From assembly GCA_011620505.1 (NCBI GenBank), contig WOZA01000056.1, positions 7,792 to 23,317 of the forward strand: 15,526 nucleotides of DNA, given 5' to 3'. Both the position numbers and the translations under genes were made by a program. The notes beneath the pieces were generated by a model. It was not told where the DNA came from and made no database searches. It saw nothing but the letters and a program-made list of their open reading frames with translations. The DNA is from Anaerolineaceae bacterium (lineage in GTDB: Bacteria > Chloroflexota > Anaerolineae > Anaerolineales > Anaerolineaceae). Numbering within the stretch: position 1 is the first letter of the stretch; each line of letters opens with the position of its first letter. Positions 6,281-13,339 of this stretch are shown in pieces.

Positions 6281-7717
6281 TCAGACCTCAGGAATGATTG
6301 CTGTTTGGCTGAAATACTCTTCTGTCAGGTCCTGGACGCTGACGTCTTCCTTTACCTGGATTTTCTCACTCAAAATCGGGAAATAAGGTCGCAGCTGCTC
6401 CAACATACCCCGGCCAACACGCTGGATGGAAAAATGGGCATTCTTTGCACACCGGAGCTTGATAAAGTGAAAGAGTTCCCGCAAATTGGCGCGGCAGAGA
6501 ACCCGGCGATTGAAAGCGTTGGGAACCACGTAAGCTGCTACCTGCGGATTCCAGTTGGCCAGTTTTTCATATAATATCGCAGCTGCCTGCATCGCCTCCC
6601 GGTAGCGGGCCTCAAAGCCGGCTTCGGTAATTGCTTTGGGCAGGGCGTATCCCAGCCTGGTGGACAGATCCTGGACGGTCTGGGTCATCATGCGGTGCCG
6701 TTTGAACTCAAAATAGGCGCCCTGATCCATAATCAAGTCGAAGGTCAGGTCAGCGTATTCAAGTTCCCGGATGGGGACGTCAAAGTCCGTCATCTCTGCA
6801 AACATCGCGTCTGCCAGGGCTTGTTTCTCCTCTTGCGGCATGTTCAACACCTGGTCAAGACAGACCTGGTATGAATCGTCACCAAAACGGTAGAGTACAG
6901 CTGCAAGCACTCTATCTTCCGCATTATCATCAACAGCTTTCAGGTCGCACCAGGGTGCACCGGAGATGGTATCTATTTGATTGGCAAATTCGCGGGCTTT
7001 AGCACGCAGGTGCGGCAAAAAGACAATCGGATCAGCATATTTGACCAGAGTTGGCAGCTCCTGAGCCGCGACAGCTTTCATTTCCGCGCCGATCAGTCGT
7101 ACCTCTTCCAGTTCGGAGGAGAGCATTTTTTTGATGGCATATTCAAGCGCGCGCGCGTTGATGGTCAAACCGACATTTGCCATAGCAGCAGCAGGCAGAA
7201 GGAAGCGGGCGACATCGACAGATTTCACGCGTGCCCGGTTGGACCAGGCTTTTTCTGTCTCGTTCTCACGGCGCGGTGTGTTGGCCTCGCCCCACGGGCG
7301 CAGAGCCTGCAAAGCTTCGGCGTAGATACGGAAAAGTTGTTCCATCAGAGCTTGGTACTCGACTTCATAAGGGCTGCCCAGAATTTCCGGAGGAGTAACA
7401 TAAGCTCTGGGATCCCACTCCTGGTAGCGGGTTGATTTTTCGGTATAGGATGCCAGCCGATTGGATTCAATGGTTTCAATCGCCAGGCGTGAGACATTCT
7501 CGAGCGCCAGGTGAAGCACGGCGTGTTCAGCCACACTCGAATGCCCATAGCCCACAATCCATTTCTCACTGAACTGCGCGCTTTTTTCGTCGTTGAGTTC
7601 CGCGGCGATCGTATCAAAAGGTTCCGGGGAGCGGGAGGTCTTGGCAAAGGTGACAGCAATCGTTTCCGCGCTGAACTGGCTGGGACTGAGGCGGTACACA
7701 CGGCGGTTAAGGTCCAT
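6281..7717 (-). CDS. Two-domain ThyX-like protein (probable FAD-dependent thymidylate synthase relative)
   Basis: ThyX makes dTMP from dUMP using FAD and methylenetetrahydrofolate; family members are usually about 200-250 residues and tetrameric. This 478-residue protein holds two ThyX-like halves. In the N-half, GHSSVAEHAVLHLALENVSRLA (58-79) leads to SNRLASYTEKSTRY (85-98), where the RHRx7S signature has become SNRx7S (S95). ARFLLPAAAMANVGLTINARALEYAI (170-195) matches the ThyX LP...NAR region. In the C-half, FKRHRMMTQTVQDLSTRLGY (338-357) keeps RHR (340-342), but Ser352 comes two residues late; ANLRELFHFIKLRCAKNAHFSI (410-431) is the matching NLR...LR helix. Each half therefore lacks part of the standard motif, and the active site may be composite or altered. 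The ATG at 7717 is chosen over 7750 because AGGAGG lies 10 nt before it. It overlaps ribF by 11 nt. Confidence 0.8.
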   Translation of the reverse strand: MDLNRRVYRLSPSQFSAETIAVTFAKTSRSPEPFDTIAAELNDEKSAQFSEKWIVGYGHSSVAEHAVLHLALENVSRLAIETIESNRLASYTEKSTRYQEWDPRAYVTPPEILGSPYEVEYQALMEQLFRIYAEALQALRPWGEANTPRRENETEKAWSNRARVKSVDVARFLLPAAAMANVGLTINARALEYAIKKMLSSELEEVRLIGAEMKAVAAQELPTLVKYADPIVFLPHLRAKAREFANQIDTISGAPWCDLKAVDDNAEDRVLAAVLYRFGDDSYQVCLDQVLNMPQEEKQALADAMFAEMTDFDVPIRELEYADLTFDLIMDQGAYFEFKRHRMMTQTVQDLSTRLGYALPKAITEAGFEARYREAMQAAAILYEKLANWNPQVAAYVVPNAFNRRVLCRANLRELFHFIKLRCAKNAHFSIQRVGRGMLEQLRPYFPILSEKIQVKEDVSVQDLTEEYFSQTAIIPEV

Positions 7718-8636
7718 TCTGAAAAATCCTCCTGGCCAGAGCTTTATCATCCTCGATCTGCGCGATCAAATCCTCCACGTGCTCAAAGCGGAGCTCCGGG
7801 CGCAGGAAACTAATAAATTCGATTCGCATCATTTCATCATAAATTCTATCGTCAAAATCCAAAATAAGGGTTTCCACATTTGGCGTTGCAGCTGTTTCGA
7901 AAGTCGGTCTGACGCCAACATTGGTAACACCCATCAACACCTGGTCTCCGAGGAAAACGCGCGTGGCATAAACACCAAAACGGGGCAGCAACTGCAGGGG
8001 TGCGGGAGTGAAGTTGGCGGTCGGAAAGCCCAATTTTCTGCCAATCTGCTTACCGTGCTGTACCTCACCTTCGAGGCTGAATGGGCGTCCGAGAAGGTCA
8101 GCTGCCTCTTCAACCTGTCCTTCCAACAGTCTGGCACGAATACGGTTGGAGGAAACGACCTCGCCACCAAGTGTGAATGGTGCAAAGCTCTCACAAGCGA
8201 TTCCCCTGGATTGGCAAAAGTTCTGAATGAAGGTGAAGTCTCCCTGACGATTTTTACCCAGGCGGAATTCGGGCCCCACCAACAAACCAGCAGGTCGCAG
8301 ACTTGCATATAACCTTTCCAGGAAAGCTTCTGCGTGCATATCCGCCAGGTTTTGATCAAAAGGCAGGGTCACCACCAGGTCGACCTGGGCGATTTGTAGC
8401 TGACGCTCTTTTTCCTGCTGTGTGGTGAGGAGGAAAGCCTCGCTGACTTGCCCAAGCACCACGCGCGGGTGGGGCCAGAAGGTGAGCACCAGGGATTGAC
8501 CTTGCTGCTCCTCCGCCCTTTCCTTCAGGCTTTGGATTAGCGCCTGGTGACCCAGATGCACGCCATCAAAATTGCCGATGGTCAACCAGGCATTCTTTGG
8601 GGGATGAGCAGGCCAGCCAGTGATGAATTCAGTCAT
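7707..8636 (-). CDS. ribF: Bifunctional riboflavin kinase / FAD synthetase
   Basis: RibF phosphorylates riboflavin to FMN and then adenylylates FMN to FAD. The 309-residue length is normal for the two-domain bacterial enzyme. The N-terminal nucleotidyltransferase domain shows GNFDGVHLGHQ (21-31), the HxGH-type ATP-binding motif, and SSNRIRARLLEG (about 162-173), the ISSxxIR-like motif. The C-terminal kinase domain shows GRKLGFPTANF (199-209) with the ATP/Mg-binding PTAN, then NVGVRPTF (239-246) and the catalytic-type Glu in VETLILDFD (about 254-262). Its end overlaps the thyX-like start by 11 nt, implying translational coupling of FAD synthesis with a likely FAD-using enzyme. A 73-nt gap with a hairpin separates it from truB. 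The Shine-Dalgarno before the ATG at 8636 is weak (GGA). Confidence 0.95.
   Translation of the reverse strand: MTEFITGWPAHPPKNAWLTIGNFDGVHLGHQALIQSLKERAEEQQGQSLVLTFWPHPRVVLGQVSEAFLLTTQQEKERQLQIAQVDLVVTLPFDQNLADMHAEAFLERLYASLRPAGLLVGPEFRLGKNRQGDFTFIQNFCQSRGIACESFAPFTLGGEVVSSNRIRARLLEGQVEEAADLLGRPFSLEGEVQHGKQIGRKLGFPTANFTPAPLQLLPRFGVYATRVFLGDQVLMGVTNVGVRPTFETAATPNVETLILDFDDRIYDEMMRIEFISFLRPELRFEHVEDLIAQIEDDKALARRIFQNGP
7728..7733 (-). promoter_or_regulatory. Perfect Shine-Dalgarno deciding the thyX-like start
   Basis: AGGAGG on the - strand lies 10 nt before the ATG at 7717 and inside the 3' end of ribF. It argues against the in-frame ATG at 7750. Confidence 0.75.
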
Positions 8637-8651
8637 AATTTCCGGTGCGAG

Positions 8652-8693
8652 GCAAATAAATAGCCCTTCCTGGTCTTACCAATCGGGGCTATT
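8652..8693 (-). terminator. Possible weak or attenuating hairpin between truB and ribF
   Basis: On the - strand AATAGCCC (8693-8686) pairs with GGGCTATT (8666-8659). A smaller TGGT/ACCA hairpin lies inside the loop (8681-8671). The stem is followed by TATTTG, too short a T-run for a strong terminator. It may reduce read-through into ribF and thyX, or protect the mRNA end after processing. Confidence 0.45.
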
Positions 8694-8709
8694 GCATTTC
8701 CTTTCATTT

Positions 8710-9636
8710 CTAATTGAAGAAGACTTTTCGAGGCTGCCATTCGTTCGTTTCAGCGTCGTATTCGATCAGCGCGACCAGTTCACCTTCTTCGCTGACTGCG
8801 CGACCCCAAAGCCCCGCCTGAACCACCTCGGGTGCAGGCACGCGATGACCATGACGCACCGCGTCTACCTGTTCATAAGTGAGCACAACCGTATACCAAT
8901 CGCTCAAAGCTTCAGCTGCAGGGATAAGATACTTATACCAATCGCCGTCGTCAAAAGCATCCTGGAGCTTGCTGAGAGAAACCGCGTCGCGTAAGCCAAA
9001 TTGACCATTGCGGGTTCTTCGCAAACCAACCAATGTTGCGCCGCAGCCAAGCTTCTCACCCAGATCAGATGCCAGGGAGCGGATGTATGTGCCTGAAGAA
9101 CAGTGGATATCAATCACAGCTTCGGGCGGATCCCAATCGAGCAGCTCGATTGAATACACAGTGATTGTGCGCGGTTCAAGATCCACGGTTTCGCCATCAC
9201 GCGCGATGTCATAGGCTTTTCGACCGCCAACTTTAATGGCGGAGTATATGGGTGGGGTCTGTTTGAATTCACCCACGAAAGTACTGAGGGTTTCCTCTAA
9301 TTCTTCGTAGCTGATATCCACCGGTGCCCGGCTGGTGATCTCACCTTCAGTGTCGTAAGTGCTGGTGGTCATGCCAAATCGGAGCACAGCCTGATAGCGT
9401 TTGTCGGATGTGGAAACATACTCGCTCAAGCGCACAGCGGGTCCAATCAGGACGACGAGCACACCTGAAGCCCGGGGGTCGAGGGTGCCGGTATGACCTG
9501 CCCTTCGAATATGAGTGCCATTGCGGACCCGCTGCACAACGTCATGAGAGGTCATCCCAACGGGTTTATCCACAACCAAAACACCAGAAACACTATTATC
9601 AAAATTGCTTCGATCATTAAATTGCTTTTCAGTCAT
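8710..9636 (-). CDS. truB: tRNA pseudouridine(55) synthase
   Basis: TruB converts uridine 55 of the tRNA T-arm to pseudouridine and also acts as a tRNA chaperone. The 308-residue protein opens its catalytic domain with GVLVVDKPVGMTSHDVVQRVR (18-38). It has the catalytic Asp53 within GHTGTLDPRASGVL (47-60), followed by KRYQAVLRFGMTTSTYDTEGEI, the conserved K-x-Y and DxxG stretch. SGTYIRSLASDLGEKLGCGATLVGLRRTRNGQF, later in the chain, is the second family hallmark. A PUA-like C-terminal region probably follows. The ATG at 9636 lies 16 nt after the nrnA stop. A second ATG at 9640, in another frame, opens only three codons and is ignored. Position in the rbfA-nrnA-truB-ribF order supports the call. 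Confidence 0.95.
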   Translation of the reverse strand: MTEKQFNDRSNFDNSVSGVLVVDKPVGMTSHDVVQRVRNGTHIRRAGHTGTLDPRASGVLVVLIGPAVRLSEYVSTSDKRYQAVLRFGMTTSTYDTEGEITSRAPVDISYEELEETLSTFVGEFKQTPPIYSAIKVGGRKAYDIARDGETVDLEPRTITVYSIELLDWDPPEAVIDIHCSSGTYIRSLASDLGEKLGCGATLVGLRRTRNGQFGLRDAVSLSKLQDAFDDGDWYKYLIPAAEALSDWYTVVLTYEQVDAVRHGHRVPAPEVVQAGLWGRAVSEEGELVALIEYDAETNEWQPRKVFFN

Positions 9637-9652
9637 TCATATCTCTTTCAAT

Positions 9653-10618
9653 TCAATTCAAGCCGAGTTTTTTTAGGTATCTCTCCGCGCTAGTAATCAC
9701 TGCTTGTTGAATTATTGTTAATTTCCCTTCAACATCAGCCCCTGCGGCAGCCATATGACCTCCCCCACCAAATTCTCTTGCGAGTATCGATACGTCAACA
9801 CCTTTCACTGACCGCCAGCTGATCTTTACTCCTCCACCTTCTTGTTCGATAAAAAGGATCGTGATCAGTGGACCTTTGATAGCAGAAAGAACGTTGATCA
9901 AATCAGCATCATCGTTGCCCTGATAGCCGGAACTAATTCTATCATTAAGTGTTAATGATGACCATAAAATTGCATCTTTCTTTTGAATCTTTATCAGCCC
10001 CTGTCCCCAGTAGAGGGCTTCTGCCAGGGTCTTATCGCTTAACGTTTTCAGGTAGACATCGTGAAAATCGGCGCCTTTTTCCATAAGATCAGCCGCGGCA
10101 CGCAAAGCTGCAGGCTGGGTGTTGCTGGTACGGAAACCAATCGTATCCGAGAGTAAACCCGTTAGCAAGCAGGTGGCAACTTCCTGGGTGATGGTCAGCC
10201 CCCATTGCGGTAAGCTTTCCACCAGCACCAGGGCAGTCGCCTCCACCTCAGGCAGAACGTACTCGATCCCCCCAAAATCATCGTGCGTTTTATGGTGATC
10301 GATGACCAGGTCCGGCATGGAGAAGCCCTCCAGCACCTTTCCTGTGCGCATAATGTCCGAACTATCAACGACGATCAGATAATCATATTTTTCGGGCAGA
10401 GACGTTCGAACTTCTGCCGCGCCTGGAAGAAAAGTATACTTCTCAGGCATCCCATCTTCCAAGACACACTCGACATTTTTCCCGCTTGCGCGCAAAGCGT
10501 GCGCAAGGCCAAGCATGGAGCCCACCGCATCGCCATCCGCGCGGATATGCCCCACGATGACGAAGTTTTTTGCATTCATAAACTGCTTCTTTATGATGGT
10601 ATCAATCTCGTTATTCAT
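9653..10618 (-). CDS. nrnA: DHH/DHHA1 phosphoesterase, NrnA-like oligoribonuclease / pAp phosphatase
   Basis: Members of this DHH subfamily degrade nanoRNAs of 2-5 nt and dephosphorylate 3'-phosphoadenosine 5'-phosphate. All metal-binding motifs are visible (numbered from the ATG at 10627): GHIRADGDAVGS (26-37; H27, D31, D33), VDSSD (87-91), and the name-giving IDHHKTH (109-115). The DHHA1 domain has the substrate-binding EFGGGGHMAAAG near 285-296. Length (about 321-324 residues) is normal. Two in-frame ATGs, 10627 and 10618, are possible and neither has a good Shine-Dalgarno. I give 10618 because it forms an ATGAATAA overlap with the rbfA stop and fits re-initiation. Placement between rbfA and truB is common outside the proteobacteria. 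Confidence 0.92.
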   Translation of the reverse strand: MNNEIDTIIKKQFMNAKNFVIVGHIRADGDAVGSMLGLAHALRASGKNVECVLEDGMPEKYTFLPGAAEVRTSLPEKYDYLIVVDSSDIMRTGKVLEGFSMPDLVIDHHKTHDDFGGIEYVLPEVEATALVLVESLPQWGLTITQEVATCLLTGLLSDTIGFRTSNTQPAALRAAADLMEKGADFHDVYLKTLSDKTLAEALYWGQGLIKIQKKDAILWSSLTLNDRISSGYQGNDDADLINVLSAIKGPLITILFIEQEGGGVKISWRSVKGVDVSILAREFGGGGHMAAAGADVEGKLTIIQQAVITSAERYLKKLGLN

Positions 10619-11108
10619 CAGGATCATCTAATATATCGTCTTCGTCGACTTCATCCAGCTCAGGAAGATCGTCATCTGATTCCCAATCTTTGCTGGTGAT
10701 CTCGTCAAACAAATCCTCATCTCCATCGGAGATGAATTCTTCCATATCGTCCATTTTTTCGTCCTCCTCAGATAATTTTGCCAACAGGGTATCGATCCGG
10801 TCTGCTCTTTCCGGGGTTGGGTCCCAAAAAAACCGCAGGCGGGGCATGACACGCAAATCAACTTCCTGGGCGATTTCGTGCTTCAGATAACCCCGTGCGT
10901 GGTTGAGCCCGGCGATCACTTCGCGTGATGATTGCGCTCCGTTCAGGGAAGAGACATAAATGTTAGCATAATCCAGTTCACGATCGACTTTGACATCGGT
11001 GACAGAAACGCCAGCCAGACGCGGATCATCGATCTTGGATATCAACACCACCGACAGGACCTGTTTGATCCTGTCGTTAATTCTTTTCATTCTCAAGGGG
11101 GTAGGCAT
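10611..11108 (-). CDS. rbfA: 30S ribosome-binding factor A with acidic C-terminal tail
   Basis: RbfA binds the immature 30S subunit and aids late processing and folding of 16S rRNA. Residues 1-112 are a full KH-like RbfA domain: MKRINDRIKQVLSVVL (7-22), DPRLAGVSVTDVKVDREL (28-45), YANIYVSSL (48-56) and LRVMPRLRFFWDPTPERADRIDTLL (85-109). Residues 113-165 add a very acidic tail of about 50 residues, mostly Asp and Glu, that most family members lack. AAGGAG 7 nt before the ATG at 11108 is a strong Shine-Dalgarno. Its stop overlaps the nrnA start. The tail has the look of a disordered, RNA-mimicking segment, but its role is unknown. Confidence 0.93.
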   Translation of the reverse strand: MPTPLRMKRINDRIKQVLSVVLISKIDDPRLAGVSVTDVKVDRELDYANIYVSSLNGAQSSREVIAGLNHARGYLKHEIAQEVDLRVMPRLRFFWDPTPERADRIDTLLAKLSEEDEKMDDMEEFISDGDEDLFDEITSKDWESDDDLPELDEVDEDDILDDPDE

Positions 11109-11134
11109 ATCTTTTCTCCTTAATGTTCAGTCAA

Positions 11135-12919
11135 TCAGCCGCCAAATTTTTCCATTATGAAGCATTCAAGTAAGTCGCCCACTTCGAATTCTTCAAAGTT
11201 CTTCAGTGTGATTCCGCACTCCATACCCTCACGCACCTCGCGCACGTCGTCTTTTTCACGATGAATGCTGGAGATTTCAGTCTTCACCACTTCTTGACCT
11301 GCGCGCATTACATGCACGGAAGCATTTCGGCGCAACTCACCCGTCAGAACCCGGCAGCCTGCCGCAGTGCCGCCCTTTGAAACTTTAAAGGTGGCCAGAA
11401 CAGCTGCCTTGCCAATGACACGCTCAACCAATTCAGGTTCGAGCAGACCGTTAAGGGCTTTTTCAACATCTTCGATCAGGCGGTAAATGATATTGTAGAG
11501 GCGGATGGATACGCCTTCAACTTCTGCCATGCGGCGCGCGCCCTGGTCAACATCCACATCAAAACCGAGCACGATGGCGTTAGAAGCAGCAGCGAGCATC
11601 ACGTCACTTTCTGTCACATTACCCGTTTCAGCATGCAGGATCTTGACAGTCAGACCCTTTTGATTCTTCCCGAGGTCCTCGAGCTCGTTGATGATAGGCT
11701 CAAGGGAACCCTGAACATCCGCTTTGAGGATCAGACGCAGGTCTTTTGCCTGACCGGACTTATACTGAGTGAAAAGTTCTTCTAGGGTTGCGCGTTTGGT
11801 GGTCCGTTTGGCTTCGCGTTCAGCCTTGCGTTGGGCGACGATGGCACGCCCTTCCCGTTCATTAGCGACCACCTGGAAGAGATCGCCAGCTTCAGGTAAG
11901 GCATTCAGCCCCATCACAACCACTGGTGTTGAGGGACCAGCTTTGCTAACGCGTTTATTACGCTGATCAAACATGGCCTTGATCTTTCCGGTGCCTTCAC
12001 CTGCCACGACCACATCACCGACTTTCAGAGTGCCGTTCTGGACGAGCAGGGTAGCCATGTTGCCAGTAGATTTATCCAGCTGGGCTTCCACGACTGTACC
12101 GATGCAAGCGCCTTTGGGATTGGCTTTGATGGTCAGATTATCGGCGACCAGCAGGATGGTTTCAAGCAAGTCATCCAAACCGAGTTTTGTTTTGGCTGAA
12201 ACAGGTACGACGAACGTATCGCCTTCCCATTCGTCAGGCTGTAGACCAATGTCCGCAAGTTGGCGTTTTACACGTTCCGGATTGGCATCGTTTTTATCGA
12301 TTTTGTTCAAAGCTACCACAATCGGCACCTGAGCGGCTTTGGCATGGTTGGCAGCCTCGCGGGTTTGCGGCTGCACGCCGTCATCCGCTGCCACCACCAG
12401 CACGACAATGTCTGCGCCCTGGGCACCACGGGCACGCATCGATGAAAACGCAGCGTGACCAGGGGTATCAAGGAAGGTGATGGTACGGTCTTTGTGCTGG
12501 ATCTGATAAGCACCGATGTGCTGGGTGATCCCACCCACTTCGCCGCCAGCGACATCTGTGTGGCGAATGGCATCTAATAAGGTTGTCTTGCCGTGATCAA
12601 CATGCCCTAAGATTGTGACTACCGGAGGACGGGGTTCAAGGTTCTTGGGGTCTTCTTCCAGGATCACGCGTCTCCAAAGAGGTATTTCGCCTTGTTCTTC
12701 AACCACAACCTCTTCTTGTTCAAGCTGGGGTTCATAGCCAAGTTCGGTAGCAACCACAGCTGCAGTATCGAAATCGATCTGCTGGTTGATGCTGGCCATG
12801 ACGCCGTTGGACATCAGGATTTTAATAACAGCCACAGCGCTGGTATTCAATAATCCAGCAAGTTCTCTTACCGATAGACTGTAGGGAAGTTGTATCGTTT
12901 TTTCTTCAGTTTTGCTCAT
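11135..12919 (-). CDS. infB: Translation initiation factor IF-2 (short form)
   Basis: IF-2 is the GTPase that places initiator tRNA in the ribosomal P site and promotes subunit joining. At 594 residues this is a short form: one N-terminal IF2_N helical domain (about 8-62, SVRELAGLLNTSAVAVIKILMSNG) and an acidic linker lead straight to the G domain, without the long repeat-rich region of enterobacterial IF2. GTPase motifs are G1 GHVDHGKT (105-112), G2 GGITQHIGAY (129-138), G3 DTPGH (151-155), G4 NKID (205-208) and G5 SAK (about 240). Domains II, III and the fMet-tRNA-binding C2 domain follow to the C-terminus. The ATG at 12919 has GGAG 5 nt upstream. The gap to ylxR is 75 nt with no visible signal, and no L7Ae-like ylxQ gene is present between them. 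Confidence 0.97.
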   Translation of the reverse strand: MSKTEEKTIQLPYSLSVRELAGLLNTSAVAVIKILMSNGVMASINQQIDFDTAAVVATELGYEPQLEQEEVVVEEQGEIPLWRRVILEEDPKNLEPRPPVVTILGHVDHGKTTLLDAIRHTDVAGGEVGGITQHIGAYQIQHKDRTITFLDTPGHAAFSSMRARGAQGADIVVLVVAADDGVQPQTREAANHAKAAQVPIVVALNKIDKNDANPERVKRQLADIGLQPDEWEGDTFVVPVSAKTKLGLDDLLETILLVADNLTIKANPKGACIGTVVEAQLDKSTGNMATLLVQNGTLKVGDVVVAGEGTGKIKAMFDQRNKRVSKAGPSTPVVVMGLNALPEAGDLFQVVANEREGRAIVAQRKAEREAKRTTKRATLEELFTQYKSGQAKDLRLILKADVQGSLEPIINELEDLGKNQKGLTVKILHAETGNVTESDVMLAAASNAIVLGFDVDVDQGARRMAEVEGVSIRLYNIIYRLIEDVEKALNGLLEPELVERVIGKAAVLATFKVSKGGTAAGCRVLTGELRRNASVHVMRAGQEVVKTEISSIHREKDDVREVREGMECGITLKNFEEFEVGDLLECFIMEKFGG

Positions 12920-12994
12920 ATTTTCTCCGTCTCTCTTTCACGATCACTTGCTCACAACCCCTCCGGACGCCACACACGAGCAAAACAATTTCTT

Positions 12995-13312
12995 TCAGGC
13001 AGTCATTGATTCCTCGTTTGAAGTCTCACCCTCAGGTAGGGTCTCCATAAAAGTTCTCAATGCTGCCAGGTCTTGCTCCTGGATGTTCGTTCGCAGGGCA
13101 TTTGCCAGTGAACCCTTCAAAGCTTTGACCCAACAGCTCTTCTGATCATGAAGGTACGCTCCACGACCAGGAAGTTTTCCACTGAGGTCAATCACCACGC
13201 CCTCAGAGCTGCGTACGATGCGTATTAGTTGTCTTTTTGACAACACTTGCCTGCATCCAACGCAGGTCCTCTGAGGGACGTGCTTAACTTTACGTGCGGT
13301 TTTAGCTGCCAC
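12995..13312 (-). CDS. ylxR: YlxR family RNA-binding protein (RnpM)
   Basis: This 105-residue basic protein belongs to the DUF448/YlxR family. It has the hallmark RTCVGCRQVLSKRQLIRIVR (15-34) with the CxxC pair C17 and C20, and PGRGAYLH (48-55). C60 may be structural. The family sits between nusA and infB in many bacteria. The Bacillus subtilis member has been reported to bind and modulate RNase P, hence the name RnpM. Residues after about 90 are a non-conserved acidic tail. The start is a GTG at 13312, 27 nt after nusA, with no good Shine-Dalgarno. No in-frame ATG lies upstream before a stop, and the conserved region begins soon after, so GTG is the best choice. Confidence 0.9.
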   Translation of the reverse strand: MAAKTARKVKHVPQRTCVGCRQVLSKRQLIRIVRSSEGVVIDLSGKLPGRGAYLHDQKSCWVKALKGSLANALRTNIQEQDLAALRTFMETLPEGETSNEESMTA

Positions 13313-13339
13313 CTTTACTCTGCTTCATCACACCTGCTT

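Noticed and set aside
7593..8312. Open 239-codon frame on the + strand
   Set aside because: Antisense to ribF and the 5' part of the thyX-like gene, with no recognisable domain or start signal.
13302..13328. Eight-codon frame (MKQSKGGS) overlapping the ylxR GTG start
   Set aside because: It has only a weak ribosome site and overlaps the GTG start in another frame. It could couple nusA and ylxR translation, but nothing beyond position supports it.
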